DNA from: Strongylocentrotus purpuratus
Lineage: Eukaryota; Echinodermata; Echinoidea; Camarodonta; Strongylocentrotidae
Reading direction: 5' to 3'
Assembly (NCBI RefSeq): GCF_000002235.5
Contig: NW_022145610.1
Location: 249,271-313,270, forward strand
DNA: 64,000 bases
Part shown: positions 1-11,530 of the stretch, in pieces
Layout of the letters: each line of letters begins with the position of its first letter
Numbering within the stretch: the stretch's first letter is position 1
The notes under the pieces: model-generated
Told to the model about the DNA's origin: nothing
The model's database searches: none
Seen by the model: the letters and a program-made list of their open reading frames with translations, nothing else
Position numbers and translations under genes: made by a program

Positions 1-1341
1 TAAATTTCTTAGGTTCGAGATCGCCCCCATCTCTCGCACATATTAATAGCCACCTGAATGCTAAGCTCTTCATCTCCCCTTTAGTCCTCAACATAAAAGT
101 GTGGTTCCGGAAAACAGGATTTTGCTCTTCGAAACATTTTTTCCTGACTGGGAAGGATTGAGTGAGAGGATTGAAATACAATGAGTTTAATGATAAATGG
201 ATTACATGCCAAGCTCCGATGTCTCGCGTTGCGCTCAGACACAATTACAATTGAGGAGAGAAAATTGATTCAATTTGCCTAGATAGGCGCATGGGCCATT
301 ATGAGAGGTTAAAGGTCGTTCATCTGTTGCACAAGTCTATAGATCTCAAAGTGAGGATTGCATTGTATCAGCTGGTAGACTTCTCCTTGCATCACAAGTC
401 CTTAGATTTCAACTAAACTTAAAATTATGCATCATAGAAGCAAATATGATTCATTAATACGTTAGGACAACTTCAATTTGAATAATATATATATTGCACA
501 AGCACCTAGATGTATCCTAACTTTCATCTAACAAGAACTATTTATTTTTCCAACAAAGTTCATTGAACTGTTTCATATCATTGGACAACGCTCATGGAAA
601 TAAAAGGGGAAAACAAGTATGTGCCTTTTCTTGAGGTTAGTTAATAAATAAATACTCCCCGACATTGATTGGACTTGTTGACAATCTAAAGATAAGAGTA
701 AAGAGATAAATAGAGTGGACGATCCGCCCCCTCCCCCTTACTATGGATGGCTGCTCATCAGAGTGATCAGACATTGTTACAATAAATCTTTATCATCAAC
801 ACGGTAATATTATAACGAAATGAGAGCAGTGCTTCAATATCCCGCGATGAGTATTCAAGAACTCGCCCCCTCCCTCCTCCGTTTGTCCGCCCCTGCTGAG
901 AATAAATCTCCGTTGTCGACGTGTCTGAATTACAAGTGCGCTATAGACTGTCTTTCCATTATAGATGGCGCTATATCACACAGCGAACAGGAGTTATAGA
1001 CCTCGAGAATGAAGCCCTATAACTTTTCTCTAAAGGGAGGATTCTACCTCATTTACGGTTTTTAATCAATGTCCTTTTTGCTCTGCGCTTATTTCCCATG
1101 TTAACTCAAATCTTAAATTCACCACAAAATTAAACGCTACACCTAACTCTAAACCTTACCATAAACTTAACAGTAATCCTAAATACAACCTAACTTTACC
1201 CCCAACATTATTATTAAGATGGAAGACTTTTCGTCAAAAGGACCCGGCAAAAGGATAACTCTGACATTCCACGAGAATAAAAATCATCACCTGAGCAATG
1301 TCTGATCAACCTCCTTTGTAATTCATGTTTCCTATCCAAGT

Positions 1342-1695
1342 GGCCGTATCCGGACACCTACCCCGGATAACCACACCCGGATAACCACCCCCGGACAACT
1401 ACCTCGGACAACTACCCCAAGACAACTACCCTATAGGATCGTTGTCTGGGGGTAGTTGTCCTAGAAGATGGTTGTTGTAGGGGTAGTTGTCTGGGGGTAG
1501 TTGGCCGGAGGGATAGTTGTCTGGGGGTAGTTGTCCTAGGTAGTAGTTGTCCGGGGGTAGTTGTCTGGGGTAGTTATCCCAGGGACAGTTGTCTAGGGGT
1601 AGTTGTCCTAGGTAGTAATTGTCCGGGAGTAGTTGTCTGGGGGTAGTTGCCCGGGGTTAGTCGTCCTATAGAGGGTGGTCATCCGTATATAGGCA
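1342..1695. repeat. inverted array of GGTAGTTGTC units
   Basis: From about 1355 to 1432 the DNA repeats CCGGACAACTACC-like units. From about 1440 to 1690 it repeats the reverse complement (GGGGGTAGTTGTC) about a dozen times with variation. The array can fold back on itself. It is G-rich on the + strand to the right and unequal in arm length. Confidence 0.8.
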
Positions 1696-1941
1696 GGGGC
1701 GGCGATCCCGGGAGGATGGGGAGACACGTCCCCACTCCTCAATGTTGTTTAGGGGGAACGTCCCCCCTGAAAATTTGAAAAAGTACCCTCCAAAAATGTA
1801 AAGTAAATACTAACTAGAGACTGTAGCGTTTAGACTAATAAATGCAAACATCGTCTCGCACGGTCGCTACGCTCCCTCGCATAATATCCTTCAAAATCCT
1901 TCAACAGTTTACACTATGCTCCCTCGTCCCTCGCATCATTC

Positions 1942-1967
1942 GCCCCCCCCCCCCACCCCCCCCCCCC
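1942..1967. repeat. C homopolymer tract
   Basis: A run of C broken by one A. Long G/C runs recur through the window and mark places where length is uncertain. Confidence 0.9.
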
Positions 1968-2469
1968 GGGTCATAAAAAGAAAGTCAATGGTCATCCGGT
2001 GGTGGTGGTTCAGGGGGAAAGCGTCCTAGAACCCCAAGAGGCAAATGAACATAGACAACGCAGCGTGGCTTTGTTTTCGTGTGATATGATATAACTATTG
2101 CTCTCGCTATGACCATATTGAAATCGTCTTCGACTCGTCAAATATTATCATAGCCAGAGCAATTATACTTGTATCACACTCAAAGCCATCCGATATAATA
2201 TAAGTATCGAATCGAACTGGGGTTACACGTTTGGGGAAGGTTCACATTTCGGAATATTCCAAGATGTTTATAATTTTGAAATTAAATAGGGTTCGTAATT
2301 CCGAAAATGATAGGGTTCCTAATGCCGTCTTTCCCTTTTTTTTAATCTATTTTTATTTATTAGGATTTGTCAATATTTATATCCGTACTCTAATCATTAC
2401 CACAAATTATTTCACCGGGGCCTACAGCTTTAAAAGTTTGCTTTCATGTAGATCCCATCATATTTCTCT

Positions 2470-2650
2470 TAGTTAAATGAGTACTCTATATTGACCACTT
2501 ATCTTTATATTATTTATTATGTATTATTGATTGTTATTTTATCACTCACAAAAAAACAAACTTGTACTTTGTTTTGAAATGTATATGTATGTAACATTAT
2601 ATAAAACCAAATGAAACGAAATGAAACGAGATGAAAAGAATGAAATGAGG
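2470..2650 (+). repeat. possible non-LTR retrotransposon 3' tail
   Basis: An AT-rich 3'UTR-like stretch ends in degenerate GAAATGAAAC-type short repeats (about 2605-2647), like the microsatellite tails of L2/CR1-type elements. No coding part is visible. Confidence 0.4.
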
Positions 2651-4418
2651 TTCATAATTGCTCAAATGACACAGGGTTCATTATTTCGAAAATGAAATAT
2701 GGTTCCTTTTCAATATCTTTTTCATTTCCGCGTGAATCACATCAAATGTTTCTGTAGTTTTGTATTTGCTGTTTCTTCATTTTTTGGCCAGACAGATAGG
2801 TGATGATAATACTAATTCATTAGAAGTTAAAAGGTCCCCTACAATCTGTCAACAATGAAACATATAAAGTAACAGGCGGGCTCTTGATATTTAAATGTTT
2901 CCTTTCAATGTGCTCTTTCATCATGGAAAGTTGCGCTTTTTATCTGCAGAAATGTGTTCCTTCCTTCAGAAGATTCAGAAGACATCTAAATCCGCCTTAC
3001 AAATTCTGACACTTTTAAACTATTTTGGTTTGCTTCTGAAGAGTTCCAGTTTCAAATAAAGAACAACGCCACCTTGTGGTACATGCCGTTACATGATTAT
3101 TCCCGTAAGATCTCTGCTAAGAAAATGAGATGCGGCTCTGTTTGTGATGTTGAGATCGAGACCGTGCTGGAGCTACCGCAGATTCTGTACATACATTATA
3201 TATTGACCATGCATGCATGTTGACGAGGGTCTAGATCTGACAGTTAGGTTTAACTTGCAACTCATTTCTATTATCACCCTTGCTCTCTGTTTCCCTACCC
3301 CTCTAAATTAACAAACACTGGCACAGTCGCAAAACAGATCAGCTACCGACACCAGGCGACACTCACCGTCAACCCCCCGACCGTCGGCCTAGGGACAGGG
3401 TAGGAGTCTAGTCTGGATCGAACTTGTTCTCTTCATGTCTGATTTGGCTAGACATAGAAAGGACCAATCTAACAACCAACTTTATCGACAGTTTTTATTG
3501 GTAAGTTAACATTGTTTAATATTCCTGATGGGAATTTTGTGTCAGGACACTTCATATTTTCTTAACATAGTTGAAGATGTCAATGTCATTTCCAAAAATA
3601 GCGATCCATCGATCATCCCCCAAGCGAAGGCAAGATAACTTTTTAGTATTACTGGTAATTGCAATGCAAAATAATGTACTGTACAATCAGTGCAGTTGGT
3701 ATATTCAGGGCGGTGATACCTCACCTCCCTGGTATATCTCTTGGTACCCATAACTTCAGCAGCATTGAGGTATATATTGTAATCAGTTTTGTGAGGATGA
3801 AAAGTTAAAATGAGTAGACTCTTGTTCATGCTGTCAGATATACATGTACATGTAGGCATACATGATACCTACTGTATTTTGGGCTATTTTAATGATGTTA
3901 ACTGTATTATCACTGGTCTTGCAAGTTGCAATGTAGTGCTTAATAGTGTTACCCCGTGAATTAATCTTCAAAAAATATAGACTGGCCCTCTCCCACTCAA
4001 GCATTTAAGCGACTTGTGAAATTGAAACATGGAAAGTGGTCATTGATTGTATTATGAAAGAAAATACAGTTATTAGAGTTATTGGGAAAAGGGTATTTAA
4101 GAGATACTTTGGAAGGATCTTCTGGTTAAAAAATATAAATTGCAGTCATTATTAAGTCTATAAGAAATTTATTAAATCTTGTTGATAATCACTAAATCTT
4201 GTTGATACATGTACATGTATGTTGTGAAAAGCGCTATATTCAACAAGATTTAGTGAATTTCATGTATTTTTTCAAATATGCCACAATAAATCACTTACAG
4301 TGAAAAGCAATAAACACATCACAGGTCATCACAGGCATGTAGGGACTATGCACATGTAGGTCATGTGTGGGCATTTACAAGAGTAATCATTTTCATGTGG
4401 CATTACTAATGCGATACA

Positions 4419-4457
<39 letters not shown>

Positions 4458-4529
4458 GGCGCAGTAGGAAAAATTGCCAGTTTTTAAACATTCCTTTTCC
4501 GTTACCCCCCCCCCCCCCCCCCCCCCCCC
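4419..4529. repeat. paired G38 and C25 homopolymers
   Basis: A run of 38 G (4419-4456) and a run of 25 C (4505-4529) are separated by 48 bases and can pair as a hairpin. The glycine/proline-rich frame across them is a by-product. Confidence 0.95.
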
Positions 4530-4663
4530 TCACCCAACATTTTCCTGGTGATACAAATTTTCATTTTGTTCCCCTTTTTATCTTGGAAAAAAAGGAGTGA
4601 TCCAAACCAAAGTGATTGGTTGATAACATTGAAATAATAATCATTTTGAACCAGTAGGAGGTC

Positions 4664-4862
4664 TTTAAAGATAAAGTTGAGTTCTGGTCATGCAATTGCA
4701 TTTGAAAAGAAACAGTGTCGAATCGATCAAAAAAAGTTGATCATCTAGTAAATAAGGTTCTGGAATCATCAAAATAATAAGAAATTTGGCCCAGTCTTGG
4801 TAAAGTTACAAGCACTTTCCACATAAATATGTTTATGGGACCACACGAACATGTGGCATAAA
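4664..4862 (-). mobile_element. partial TTAA-type MITE, family A
   Basis: A terminal TTTAAAGATAAAG is followed by sequence shared with the copies at 23914, 45721, 51920 and 55164 (CATGCAATTGCAT, TTTGGCCCAGTCTTGGTAAAG). The other end is missing. Confidence 0.7.
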
Positions 4863-7070
4863 AATCTGTCCCAATTTTTATGCTTGTTACATGTACATGT
4901 CATATTAAGAATATTAACACATTTGAAGAGCCATGCTTTTCAGGGTACATGCTTTCTCTGATGTTCTTCTGCACTTGCATAATAACAATGAAAACGCTCA
5001 CAAATTATTTATCACCTCTTCCCATAACTCAACTTTCTCTTTAAAATTACTTTGACACCCTCACTTCCTTTGCCAATTTCATTTTTTTTTTCTTCTTCAT
5101 TTCCGCCTTATCAAACCATTCCTATATCATCAACTTAAATTTGGGGTATGACGAGCTCTACCTTTGAATACATGTATGTGTGATTTGAGTGTGTTAAAAT
5201 GTAATTGACAGGCAGCCATTGCAGTGGGGTGAGCTAGGCATAATATATGTACCGTAGGTACACTGTAGCTTATTAAGGAGTAGGCCTTAGCCTCAAAAAA
5301 TGAGAAATTTGGAATGTTTAAATTGTTCAAAAATCATGAACAGAATATTAACAAGGAATACAAGTGAGAGTAAGACCAAGTTTCATCCCAATTTTCTTTT
5401 CACTACTACTACTGCATGTAGTACTAAAGGTTGTTAGTTATAAATATGTACATGTAATGATGTACAGGTATAATGTGTATGTGTCATCACTGTCATGGTA
5501 GATTCACAATCCAGTTTTCCATCAGGCCATCAAACCTAGCTATAACATTCAGATTTCAAGGAACCAATTTTAACAGATTTTGAACTTGGTATTGCCAAAT
5601 TATGTGTAGCTACTGTGTCCTATATGTAATTGAGGTGAAATTGAAGAGCATTTTGGGGGTTAGAATTCCTCTTTTCACCACACAGAATACAGCTTACACT
5701 GATTCAAACCATTAGTAACTAATAACACTCTAGACTATACCATATCTTGAAAAGGCACTATTCACTTCATGATTATTGATATGATAGTTGATGACTTTGA
5801 CGTATTGTGAACATACACACTAATGCACACAGTGGTGAACTCTTATGTGCCTACGTAGCGAGATGTATGATGTACACTGTAGATAGCCTTAGCAGCTAGG
5901 CAGGGGCCTCCTACGAGGCTGATCTGAATTCAAGTAAGCAGGGTAGAGTGCACCTGTTATGTAGTGAAGGTTACCTTGCTGTACGTGTGCTGCTGTGTGC
6001 TGCTGTGCCGGTGTGTGCTATTCATGTTCGGGGATGCTTACCCTCATATAATGAAGGAAGTTTGTATTAAAGGTAATCCAGGGTGTAAGCAAAGTTCAGA
6101 GGGATTTCTCTGATATGGGGTTAAAACTTTAAAGAGTGATTGACATTTCTCACATGCAAAGACAAGAAAAAATCAATAGAAACAGGTTGAATATATAAGT
6201 ACCGGTATGTGAAAAATTGTATACAGTCAGGTGCATGTTTGTGAATGTCATATTCAATTAAGCGTGCTTTCCTTTATGGCTTTACTCAAGATAAAATACT
6301 ACATGTATGTCATAACTTCTACATAAATATGTGGATATATATAGAAAACAAAAAAGAGCCCGCTTTAGTCATAAATAAAGTCATTTTAATTTAGCATTGG
6401 AACAATTCTACTTCACAGGAGGGTCATTTACACTACAAACAAAAAACATCAGTTTTACTTTTCTCACATTCTAGAGTTGTATTCCTATAGGCAACTACCC
6501 AACTAAACAGTGAGAATCCCACCTCTACATGTACCTCTAGAGTGTGGGGTTTTAATTTATTAATGTGGGCAGGACTCTTCTTCCATTTTGAGTACATTCA
6601 TTATGGAAGAAGAGTCCTGCTCATATTGAAAAATTAAAACTCTACGGGTTTTTGCAGTGTAAATGCTCACTCTCAAACACCAGTAAATTATTCTGATTTT
6701 TGGTCATGTGTCTCTTCTCGATCCCTTGCTAATGCATGCAGATTGCAGAGCAGCGACAAGTGACGTTTTTCATGGGCTTTTCCAGGAGTGTACATGCAAA
6801 TGGTAGTTTAAAAATGATCGTTTTTTCACATTGTTTTTTTTTCTGCAATGTAAATGGAACTACAGTGACTAGCATGCCATCTGTAGAGACTTGTGGGATT
6901 TGAACTTTTAAAAATAAATCATAGAACAAATTTACAGAGGGTGGAATTGGTCTTGAAGTCAAGTCCTGTACACACTTCTTGATTGGAGATTTACAGGATG
7001 TACATGAATATCTAAGGAAGTTTGCTTTTCAGATAAATCACTTTGATTCCATAATTGTCTGATTTGCAGT

Positions 7071-7180
7071 TTAAAGGATAATCCAACCTTTCTAACAAAT
7101 GGGATCCAATGAAAACAAAAACATAACTTTATATGCCATGTTCGTGCTGAATGAAATTGGACTAATTATTGATTGCTAAA
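7071..7180 (+). mobile_element. left end of a TTAA-type MITE, family B
   Basis: It begins TTAAAGGATAATCCAACC and shares ATTGGACTAAT with the copies at 30237 and 32834. It is interrupted by the element at 7179-7790; the far end was not found. Confidence 0.55.
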
Positions 7181-7266
7181 TACCGTATTTGCCGGCGTAT
7201 AGGCCGCAGTATTTTTGGAAGAGAAAATATCAAAAAGTCGGGGTGCGGCCTATGCGGCGAAAGAGT

Positions 7267-7303
<37 letters not shown>

Positions 7304-7691
7304 TTTCGATTTATGGCGCCATGCCTGGCAATGTCTCCCAGCTCAGTAATCAGTGTGTTGACTCACCACTCGGAAACTACAACAACTCTAAAATTTGACT
7401 GTCATCTTGGTTTGAAAGTAATCTTTCTAATAGATCTCAATATGTAGTTTACAATAATAGTTCCTCAAATTTTTTTCTATAACAAATGGTGTACCACAAG
7501 GTACACCACTGGTACCATAGGTACTTTATTGTTTTTAATTCACATTAATGATCTTACACATTCTTCTAAAAACGACATTGTTACTATTATTTGTGACAAG
7601 TTTACAAGCACAAATCAGCGCCTTTAACTGCACCTCGATGTTACATGAAGGTCCTTCCACGCGTGGGTTTTCGGCAGCAAAACAAAAAAAC

Positions 7692-7729
<38 letters not shown>

Positions 7730-7790
7730 GTCAAAATCGGGGGTGCGGCCTATACGGCGCTGCGGCCTATACGCCGGCAAATACGGTAGA
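7179..7790. mobile_element. DNA transposon remnant with 28-bp perfect TIRs
   Basis: TACCGTATTTGCCGGCGTAT at 7181 matches the inverted end at 7788 over 28 bases without mismatch. Subterminal GTGCGGCCTAT repeats and two poly-T runs of about 30 bases lie inside. Reading the outer TA as the target duplication suggests a Tc1/mariner-type mechanism (inference). There is no transposase. Confidence 0.85.
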
Positions 7791-8301
7791 CGTTTTACAT
7801 GCATGTCAAATTGTAAATCTCTAATTGATTAAGTGGTCCTTGGAATTTGATGTATGGGCAACTTTCCAATTTGTTGTACACACATTTAGCATAGAGTTCC
7901 ATTTTTCTTCCCTCCCGAGCATGTTTTCCCTCACGGCTGTACTCAACTTCTCAAAATAGTCATTTTGAGTGTTTGAATAATCCTGTCGTTCTGACACTAC
8001 AGTTTGCATTTTATCAATTACATTATTGGTTCTTATCGATTCACCAATATGCTATTCCCACATGGAGCGATTGTACTTTAAAAAAAACAACATAGCTTTC
8101 TGCTTATTTTAATCAAATTTCATTAAAAACTCCACAAATCATGATTTTTTAAATGAATTTCTGCTTTCCAGGTGCAACTTGCTATAAATGTTAGAAGAAC
8201 TGTAATAGTCTTATAATTTACATAATACCATACGTGTACCAGATATTAAATGCCTGTATGGCTACATAAGGACTTAAATTTATTTTTGTGATATACACTA
8301 C

Positions 8302-8430
8302 ACTCTTAAAAATATGTGGTCAAAATATGACCACGTTGTGGTTGTTTTTTTAAAGGTGCATGGTTGACTACCAAAACGTGGTTAAAAACGACCACGACAT
8401 GGTCATTTTTTTACCACATATTTTAAGAGT
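8302..8430. mobile_element. small palindromic element
   Basis: ACTCTTAAAAATATGTGGT and its inverted copy ACCACATATTTTAAGAGTGT bound about 130 bp. Inside, TGGTCAAAATATGACCA and other GTGGT/ACCAC pairs add further symmetry. Part of the terminus recurs at about 8481-8495. Confidence 0.75.
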
Positions 8431-8694
8431 GTAATATAAAAATGGTTTTTATTGTAACTATTCTTTTTTTGACAACATATTTTTAAGAGTGTATATATAA
8501 GAATAGTTTTTATCATTATTATAACTATTCTTTGCATCTCTATAATGGCGCCCTCGCCAGGAGTGGAGAATTTGCACAAAGTACTGTACAACTGTATGTG
8601 TGGGCTAGCCTAGTCGTAGTGTGTGTACTCATCCAATTTATTCTCTGACATGGCAAAACTGAAGACACTGTCAATGTTTAAAGCCCTAAATGTT

Positions 8695-8900
8695 TTTATC
8701 AATATTATTATTATTATCATTATGATTGTCATTATTAATATTTTGTTTTTTTATTCAAATTGTTTATTATTATTTTTAATATTATTTTTAGTATTTTTAA
8801 TATTATTATTAAACATCCTTATTATAATCATTATTACTATTATTTTTACTATCATAAACATTGCCATTATTATTATTATCATTATTAGAAGTAGTAGTAG
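8695..8900. repeat. ATT/TTA trinucleotide-rich tract
   Basis: About 200 bases of degenerate ATT, TTA and ATC triplets. The long isoleucine/leucine-rich frames here follow from the triplet period and are not genes. Confidence 0.9.
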
Positions 8901-10964
8901 CATTTTTGTTTTTGTTGATGTTGTAATTAATATATTGATACTAACACAATGCAAATGGGATATATTTTGAAATCCAGGCCTTTTTCATTTCATGCACATA
9001 CTTATTGTACATGTACATGTAAACATGTCTACAAATGTGCATAGGCCTACTGCATAGATATTAGATAATACATATCAAAGCACTCTCGATGCAACCCAAT
9101 TTGGATTGTTGTAGATGTTTAATATTACAGATAGTTTCAATTAAAACTGCTATTAAATGTTCAGTTAGTTAAGGAGACTTTCCCTTTAATTCAAAACTTC
9201 ACAATACCATATCCTGCTCATATGGCATGAAACCAAGATTGTGATACTGTAGTTATGAAGTACTCGGCCAATAAACTATCATGAGCTTTAGTTTCTATAG
9301 GACTTTCATATAAATGATAATGATCTTGGATTACTACGCAGTAAACGCACAATATTCATTACAAGGTCTGCTTGGCTCTCTTCCTCTTCACTTTCTGCTT
9401 TCTGTTCATCCAGCCTGGACATGTAGTGTACATGTATTACTCTTTGGATTATAGCACAAGGATTATTGCAATAGTAGAGTGGACATCAAATGTGGTGTTA
9501 TGTGTCCGGCAAGAATGCGTTTGAGTCGGAAGAAATCTCCTTCCCTCTCTTCCTTTGTGGTATGTTGGTTTATGATATTAATATTAATATTGTGCTACTG
9601 TTCGCTTTGCTGTTCATGGACCTACTGCTTTAGGTCCTATCAGAGGGATATGTAGACCTGAATGGAATGAAGGATTGATTGTGTGACTCACCTTAGTTAC
9701 TATACACACTGACATGGTTTCTCACTCTTGACCTCTCCAAGACCACTAATCTTTCCAGCCGACCTGTACATGTATATTATTATACTGTGGTTATTAAGAC
9801 ACTTTAAAATGATTTATGACAATAATGTTCACATTATATTTATTCTTGGGAACCTACAAAAACAAGCTATGTTTTCCAGTAGGACCTGTTTCTTTTCATA
9901 GTTTTGAACTTATACTTTGTCGACTACAGGTATGTTCTTTATTGTGCAAACAATTGATATGACATGGAATTAAGTCGAATCAATCAATATATATTATACA
10001 GTATATGTAATATGTTGTCTGTTCACTTAGAGAGAAGCACAGTTAACAACAATTTTCATACCCCTTGTAAATTTGATATATTTTGTGACTAAAAAATGAA
10101 AATTTGACTGGGTTGAATTAGGACCTTGTTGAACACTTTAAATGTAAGCTTTGATCTCAAGAAACATTAATCTGGACAAATAAAATGTTCACATACTTTA
10201 AAAATATGAATACTATTGTTGTTAACTGTACCTACTCTAATTCAGTCTCAAAAATCACACTTTGAATACAAATCACACATAATATTTTGATTAAAATGCA
10301 TGTAGAAGTAGTATACAAAGTTCTATACATCATCATATAACTGTTTTCTTTAGTGAGTTATGCTGCAAGGAAGTAATGAATAGTTGACAGTTTTAATTTT
10401 TTTAATTGTAAGACAATTTAATTGGTGCCTTCCGCTGTCAGTAACTAGTTGAACTGAGACTGAGAGAGTGATTCATCATTGGCATGTGTAGTGTAAGAAA
10501 CTTGGCCTGTAATACTAGTACGAGCTAGAGCTAGGAAGCCATGTTGTTTCTTCAAGCTAACATTGTATTGATCCCATCAAGGAATACTGCTGTAAGCCTG
10601 CCTGACATTTGTATGCTTCAACTGATTGTATCTCTTCTTTCTACTTTCTAGTTCTACTCTTGTAAAAATATTGAGCAGGAATGTGCAAGTGTGATAGGCC
10701 TTGTTCTGTGGAACTCATTTTCTTTGTACAGTATACTGTATATAATGAGTGGTCGGATGCTATTGTACATGTAATGTTGTGATTGAAATGTACATGTAGC
10801 AATGATGGAATACAAGGGATTTCATGTTTACCAATATTGACATGAGAAATGTTAGCAGCATGGGATAGGTAGTCAAAGTACTTGTCATGAATAATTTAGG
10901 AGCACAATACTTCATGTATACAGTATGACACTATTGTGTTATTAATAGATTAAAAGATCATTGT

Positions 10965-11372
10965 TATCATGCAGTTCTGTGATGAACTCGTGTAATGACT
11001 TGATGTTGATATTACATGTACATGTACATGTTGTGATTTGTGTAATTAATACAAAAAATCATTATTATCAGTTCTTTGATGAACTTATGTAATGATCTGA
11101 TATTATGATATTACATGTTTTGATTTGTGTAATCCACAAGATCATTATTATCAGTTCTATGATGAACTCTTAATGATTTGATATTATGATATTACATGTT
11201 GTGATTTGTGTAATACACAAGAGCATTATTATCAGTTATGTGATGAACTTCTGTAATGATCTGATATTATGATATTACATGTTGTGATTTGTGTAATACA
11301 CAAGAGCATTATTATGAGTTATGTGATGAACACATGTAAATGATTTGATATTTAATATGATGTTATGATTTG
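10965..11372 (+). repeat. tandem array of about 84 bp, 5 copies, abutting exon 1
   Basis: Units read TATGTGATGAAC, TGATATTATGATATTACATG, TGATTTGTGTAATACACAAG. The last copy grades into the pyrimidine tract and TAG acceptor of exon 1 (TGATTTGTCATTTCTAG), so the acceptor appears to lie in a diverged repeat unit. Confidence 0.85.
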
Positions 11373-11382
11373 TCATTTCTAG

Positions 11383-11530
11383 AGTCATGGCGAAAGTCAT
11401 CACAGCATCGTTGGAGCTAAGACCAACCATGATGTTGAGAGTAATAACGTGAGTGAACAATCTTCCACAATGAGTGTCATATCAGCTACTGCCGCTAAGG
11501 CAGGATACCTGCAGCATAGACCGGGAGGAG
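11383..11530 (+). CDS. exon 1 (start of PH domain)
   Basis: The acceptor TTTCTAG lies just before it and the donor GTATGT just after. It ends in phase 1 and encodes the first PH strand (KAGYLQHRPGG). The TAG of the acceptor is an in-frame stop directly upstream. Either this is an internal exon, or translation starts at the in-frame ATG at 11470, which has A at -3 and gives MSVISATAAKAGYL. A second ATG at 11387 is out of frame and closes after 21 codons, so it would act as a uORF if this is the first exon. Confidence 0.8.

Larger units (their letters stand above)
1..11382. other. upstream non-coding region
   Basis: No exon with domain-level support was found on either strand. The stretch holds the repeats listed separately: a GGTAGTTGTC inverted array, homopolymers, two TIR elements, an ATT-rich tract and a tandem array before exon 1. 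The rest is AT-rich single-copy-looking DNA. A promoter or a 5' untranslated exon of the TBC gene may be here but cannot be picked out by eye. Confidence 0.6.

Noticed and set aside
1100..1200. CCTAAC/CTTAAC-like words suggesting telomere-type repeats
   Set aside because: Spacing is irregular and the units do not match a fixed hexamer.
1342..1695. CRISPR-like array
   Set aside because: Units are contiguous and degenerate without unique spacers, and the DNA is eukaryotic.
8623..8970. 115-codon hydrophobic ORF
   Set aside because: Isoleucine/leucine/phenylalanine runs come from ATT/TTA triplets; its mirror ORF on the other strand has the same cause.
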